NCBI GenBank assembly: GCA_030628305.1
Contig: DAOVRE010000058.1
Span: forward strand, 1-8,192
Origin: Candidatus Heimdallarchaeota archaeon
GTDB taxonomy: Archaea > Asgardarchaeota > Heimdallarchaeia > Heimdallarchaeales > Heimdallarchaeaceae
Reading direction: 5' to 3'
DNA length: 8,192 nucleotides
Part shown: positions 5,756-8,192 of the stretch, piece by piece
How the letters are laid out: each line of letters starts with the position of its first letter
Position numbering within the stretch: the first letter of the stretch is position 1
The notes under the pieces: generated by a model
Told to the model about the DNA's origin: nothing
What the model saw: the letters and a program-made list of their open reading frames with translations, nothing else
Database searches by the model: none
Translations under genes and position numbers: made by a program

Positions 5756-7231
5756 ATGTCATATGTTGAAAAAGCATTTTATCAGTATGTCAAGAATATA
5801 TTCACAAGCGGTTTTAGGATTCTCTTTAGTAAGAAATATCTCTTTTATACTATAGCATTCTTTCTAATATCAGTTACTTCGACAGTTTTCTATCTAATTG
5901 GAGCAAACGTACAATCGGTTTCTTCAGACCTTCTAAGAGAGATAAGTTCTATCTTAATCGTGGTGGAACTATCCTTCGCTGTTACATATGTGTTTTTTGG
6001 TTTATTGTTTGCTAGATATCCATTAAAATATTGGGGAATTCCTGCATTCATAGCAGCTGCGGGTGGATCTGCGACAATATATTTCCTCCCCGTTATATCA
6101 CCCTATATTGCAGCAATTGGGTATCTTGGTTGGATTTTGATTTCTGTATTTCTAACATTCTCCTTATCACGGAATTTTTGGGGAAATAGAATATTTGGGA
6201 GTGTAATGTTTCTTGGAAAGAGAGCTGATGAAGGCTCGGTATTGTTTGGAAGTATTGTTTTCATTTTATCAGTAGTTAACTTTGGTATGACCGGATATCT
6301 CATCTTTTGGTCATTTAATCCATTCAATCTATCTTTGATAATAACAGCTGGCTTCTCGCTAATAGCTATTATTTTAGTTAACATAGTTATTTTTAAGCTT
6401 GGCAAAAAAGATGATGTGTTTTACACAATTTTATCTTTCTTCTACGTTATAGCTTCCTTTACTCTTTGGAAACTAACATATTACACTGCAACAGATTCTT
6501 TACCTAGCGATAATGTTGGAAGCGTACTAGTTGCATTGTTTTTCATTTTTTATACCGTTTCTAATTACGCAAAGAAAATTAAGAAAATAGAAACCAATGC
6601 AACCAAAGATGAAACTGTTGAACAAAAGGAAAAAGAAAAGAAATCAATTGAAATAGGAGACATAGAAATAGAAAAGATAGATGAGGAAGGGGAGGAAAAA
6701 TGGGCTCTTCTTAATATCCCTAGATCAATCGGACCATTAGGGATACTTATGACTGTGATGGGATTGATTCTAAGCTATCATGTGACTTATCTGCAATTTC
6801 TATCAGGTGACGATATTTTTAGTGAGTTCTTCTTAACAAAGAATGAACTAGTTGGAATAAAAGATAAATTCGCAGTAATATTACTTACTTGTTTATTGAT
6901 ATTCTTCTTGCTTAACTATTTGTGGTCTGAAGATTTTAGGAGATATGGCTCACCAACTTTGTATCGATTTGAGTTTCTACCACCTTACGAAGAACTAGTA
7001 GAAAGAATAGACAGAGTTAGAAAAGGAGAAGATTCTTGGAAACAATATGCAAATATGCTTATAAAACAAGGTGTAAAGGCCGGAGCTAAATCAACTGCAA
7101 AGAAAGTATTTGTTGATCCATCTAAAAAAGTAGCTGGAGCCATAACTGGAGCGTATACCGCAAGCAAAAAAGGTGTAACGAAAGGTTTCAACAAAGTTTT
7201 CAGAAGAAAAGATAAGAAAAAGAAGAGATAA
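5756..7231 (+). CDS. Polytopic membrane protein of unknown function with acidic/basic loop and Lys/Gly/Ala-rich tail
   Basis: I do not recognise the family. From ATG 5756 the protein is 491 residues. About eight hydrophobic helices come first (roughly 29-48, 65-85, 95-113, 117-137, 162-184, 191-214, 221-241, 253-270). A highly charged soluble loop follows (271-323, rich in Lys/Glu, containing IEIGDIEIEKIDEEGEE), then two more helices (325-345, 371-389) and a soluble tail (390-491). The tail has a charged helix (YEELVERIDRVRKGED, about 411-426). It ends in a Lys/Gly/Ala/Thr-rich amphipathic stretch finishing in RRKDKKKKR, which by the positive-inside rule should be cytoplasmic. There is no clear transporter, protease or enzyme motif, and few conserved-looking charged residues within the helices. 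The frame is also open from TTG 5705, adding 17 residues, but the promoter position favours 5756. It is convergent with the DHH gene. Confidence 0.8.
   Translation: MSYVEKAFYQYVKNIFTSGFRILFSKKYLFYTIAFFLISVTSTVFYLIGANVQSVSSDLLREISSILIVVELSFAVTYVFFGLLFARYPLKYWGIPAFIAAAGGSATIYFLPVISPYIAAIGYLGWILISVFLTFSLSRNFWGNRIFGSVMFLGKRADEGSVLFGSIVFILSVVNFGMTGYLIFWSFNPFNLSLIITAGFSLIAIILVNIVIFKLGKKDDVFYTILSFFYVIASFTLWKLTYYTATDSLPSDNVGSVLVALFFIFYTVSNYAKKIKKIETNATKDETVEQKEKEKKSIEIGDIEIEKIDEEGEEKWALLNIPRSIGPLGILMTVMGLILSYHVTYLQFLSGDDIFSEFFLTKNELVGIKDKFAVILLTCLLIFFLLNYLWSEDFRRYGSPTLYRFEFLPPYEELVERIDRVRKGEDSWKQYANMLIKQGVKAGAKSTAKKVFVDPSKKVAGAITGAYTASKKGVTKGFNKVFRRKDKKKKR
7203..7228 (-). terminator. Possible T-rich terminator of the DHH gene
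   Basis: Read on the minus strand, the bases just past the DHH stop codon form a pyrimidine tract with several T-runs (TCTTCTTTTTCTTATC and similar). T-runs alone can stop archaeal RNA polymerase. The tract is also the Lys-rich 3' end of the convergent membrane-protein gene, so its composition may only reflect coding. Confidence 0.3.
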
Positions 7232-7239
7232 TTTCCTCT

Positions 7240-8192
7240 TCATTCTGTTTTTTCTATATTGGTTTTTAATTTTGTTAGGTGTTCTACAAAGAATGTTTTA
7301 ACTTTTTCTCGTTCCCCTTCATAAAACTTCAGAGAACCTACAACTTCATGCCCTCCTCCTTCAACACCAGCTTCAGGCATCTCTTTTCGCATTAATTTTA
7401 CTACTTTAGGGAAGTTTATGAGTAATCCTTTAGAGCGAAGTATTAGAAAATCTGGTCCTTCTCCTAGTGTTACGACTGCTTTGTCCTCATTTTTAGAACA
7501 AAAATGATCAAATATCAATCCAGTTATTTTTCCAGGATTTGGAAATGTGAAACGATGGGTAAACAATTCAACATCAATAGTAACTAATAGTGTTCCATTG
7601 GTTAGTATTTTCTTTTTACAATGAGGTAATGAGTCTTTTACTGATGTTTCAAGTAGTTTTTTAGCTTCGTTTCCAATCAGATTATACATTCTAGAATGCC
7701 AATCTTGATTAGTTTCAATTCCAAAAAGTATTTTCATAGTATTGTAACCTTCAGAAAATCTTAGCTGATAAACCTCAAAGTCAATTGCTAGACCTATAGT
7801 TCTAAGATCATCAACAGAATAGCCTTTTTTCTCTGCAAGTTTAATATATTCAATAATTTCTTTCCCTTCAACTCTATCCATCAATCCTGCAATTGCAGGT
7901 AAATGGATGATTTCTTCATGAATATCAGGATAGATAATTCGAGCTAGTTCAACACCTAACATTCCAGCTGAAAGCTCGTAGCCTCCACCAACAAAGTAAG
8001 GGTTAACATGAATATCAACCAACTCTTGTATCTCTTTGTCAGGGAAATGGTGGTCTATTACAATTATTTCTAGATCTAAAGCTTTTATCTGTAGATAAGG
8101 GAATAATGATTCTGTGCTAGACCCAAAATCCAAACACACAAACAATGGTAGTTTGTCACCAAACCTAACTTGGTCTGCTAGAGCAAAATCCA
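7240..8192 (-). CDS. DHH/DHHA1-family phosphoesterase (RecJ/Cdc45-like), N-terminus outside the window
   Basis: Metal-dependent phosphoesterase of the DHH superfamily. Archaeal members include RecJ-like single-strand nucleases and Cdc45 relatives of the replisome, as well as phosphodiesterases for small nucleotides. The frame stays open to the window edge, giving 316 visible residues. It opens with DFALADQVRFGDKLP, so the TTG at 8143-8145 is internal rather than the start. Visible motifs are LDFGSS (20-25), the signature IDHH (Asp46-His47-His48) followed by a VNP loop, GLMDRVEG (about 103-109, the next metal-ligand Asp), and a C-terminal DHHA1 domain ending in EGGGHEVVGSLKF (277-289), the GGGH substrate-binding motif. 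The N-terminal DxDG metal motif would lie beyond 8192. It cannot be decided here whether this is a nuclease, a replisome factor or an oligonucleotidase. The stop is 8 bp from that of the convergent membrane-protein gene. Confidence 0.88.
   Translation of the reverse strand, partial: DFALADQVRFGDKLPLFVCLDFGSSTESLFPYLQIKALDLEIIVIDHHFPDKEIQELVDIHVNPYFVGGGYELSAGMLGVELARIIYPDIHEEIIHLPAIAGLMDRVEGKEIIEYIKLAEKKGYSVDDLRTIGLAIDFEVYQLRFSEGYNTMKILFGIETNQDWHSRMYNLIGNEAKKLLETSVKDSLPHCKKKILTNGTLLVTIDVELFTHRFTFPNPGKITGLIFDHFCSKNEDKAVVTLGEGPDFLILRSKGLLINFPKVVKLMRKEMPEAGVEGGGHEVVGSLKFYEGEREKVKTFFVEHLTKLKTNIEKTE
7248..7273 (+). terminator. Possible T-rich terminator of the membrane-protein gene
   Basis: Three T-runs (7248-7253, 7263-7267, 7270-7273) begin 17 bp after the TAA at 7229-7231, with no stable hairpin evident. 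This is the form archaeal intrinsic terminators take. It lies inside the 3' end of the convergent DHH gene. Confidence 0.35.

Noticed and set aside
6103..6405. 100-codon minus-strand frame opposite the membrane protein
   Set aside because: It mirrors hydrophobic helices on the other strand and has no own promoter or ribosome-binding motif.
6985..7194. 69-codon minus-strand frame opposite the Lys-rich tail
   Set aside because: It is the antisense reflection of a low-complexity Lys/Ala/Gly region.
8143..8145. TTG as the start of the DHH gene
   Set aside because: The frame stays open upstream to the window edge with DHH-like sequence, so the codon is internal.
1..8192. Defence island, CRISPR array, mobile element or tRNA gene
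   Set aside because: No direct-repeat array, transposase or integrase frame, terminal inverted repeats or cloverleaf-like sequence was seen; almost all of the window is explained by the listed genes.

Overview
The window looks like chromosomal housekeeping DNA from an AT-rich archaeon. The reasons are an archaeal-type arginyl-tRNA synthetase N-terminus, an RecJ/Cdc45-like DHH phosphoesterase, a stand-alone Roadblock/LC7 protein, a large membrane-anchored subtilase rich in N-glycosylation sequons, and promoters made of a purine-rich BRE followed by a T/A-rich TATA box, several placed for leaderless transcription. A Roadblock protein together with eukaryote-flavoured phosphatase and protease relatives would fit an Asgard (Heimdallarchaeia-like) genome. 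That placement is inference, and other archaeal lineages are not excluded.

Layout. At the left edge the first 71 codons of argS run leftward out of the window (1-215, minus). A 216-bp divergent intergenic region holding an inverted repeat separates it from a small thioredoxin (432-761, plus). Two more plus-strand genes follow: an unrecognised 211-residue protein ending in a CxxC/CxxH zinc-binding motif (822-1457) and a 127-residue Roadblock/LC7 protein (1501-1884). The Roadblock gene converges on, and overlaps by 11 bp, a 935-codon secreted subtilisin-like protease (1874-4681, minus). Upstream of the protease on the same strand is a HAD-superfamily phosphatase of the NagD/Pho13/PGP class (4752-5633, minus). 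A compact divergent promoter region leads to a polytopic membrane protein of unknown function (5756-7231, plus; an upstream TTG at 5705 is the less likely start). That gene converges, with 8 bp between stop codons, on a DHH/DHHA1 phosphoesterase running in from the right edge (7240-8192, minus, N-terminus missing).

How the genes relate. The genes appear to be mostly separate transcription units rather than one pathway operon. The only same-strand minus neighbours inside the window, the phosphatase and the protease, are 70 bp apart, and the protease has its own TATA-like element. The plus genes thioredoxin, zinc-motif protein and Roadblock could be read together, but each has its own promoter candidate. 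Two translation styles coexist. argS, thioredoxin and the phosphatase have leaders with Shine-Dalgarno-like motifs. The zinc-motif protein, Roadblock, subtilase and membrane-protein genes have BRE/TATA elements about 25-30 bp before the start codon and no Shine-Dalgarno motif, as expected for leaderless mRNAs.

I see no tRNA, rRNA, CRISPR array, insertion sequence or defence island. The least explained items are the zinc-motif protein, the membrane protein with a Lys/Gly/Ala-rich tail, and the subtilase, whose region after the catalytic domain resembles the layout of eukaryotic site-1 protease.
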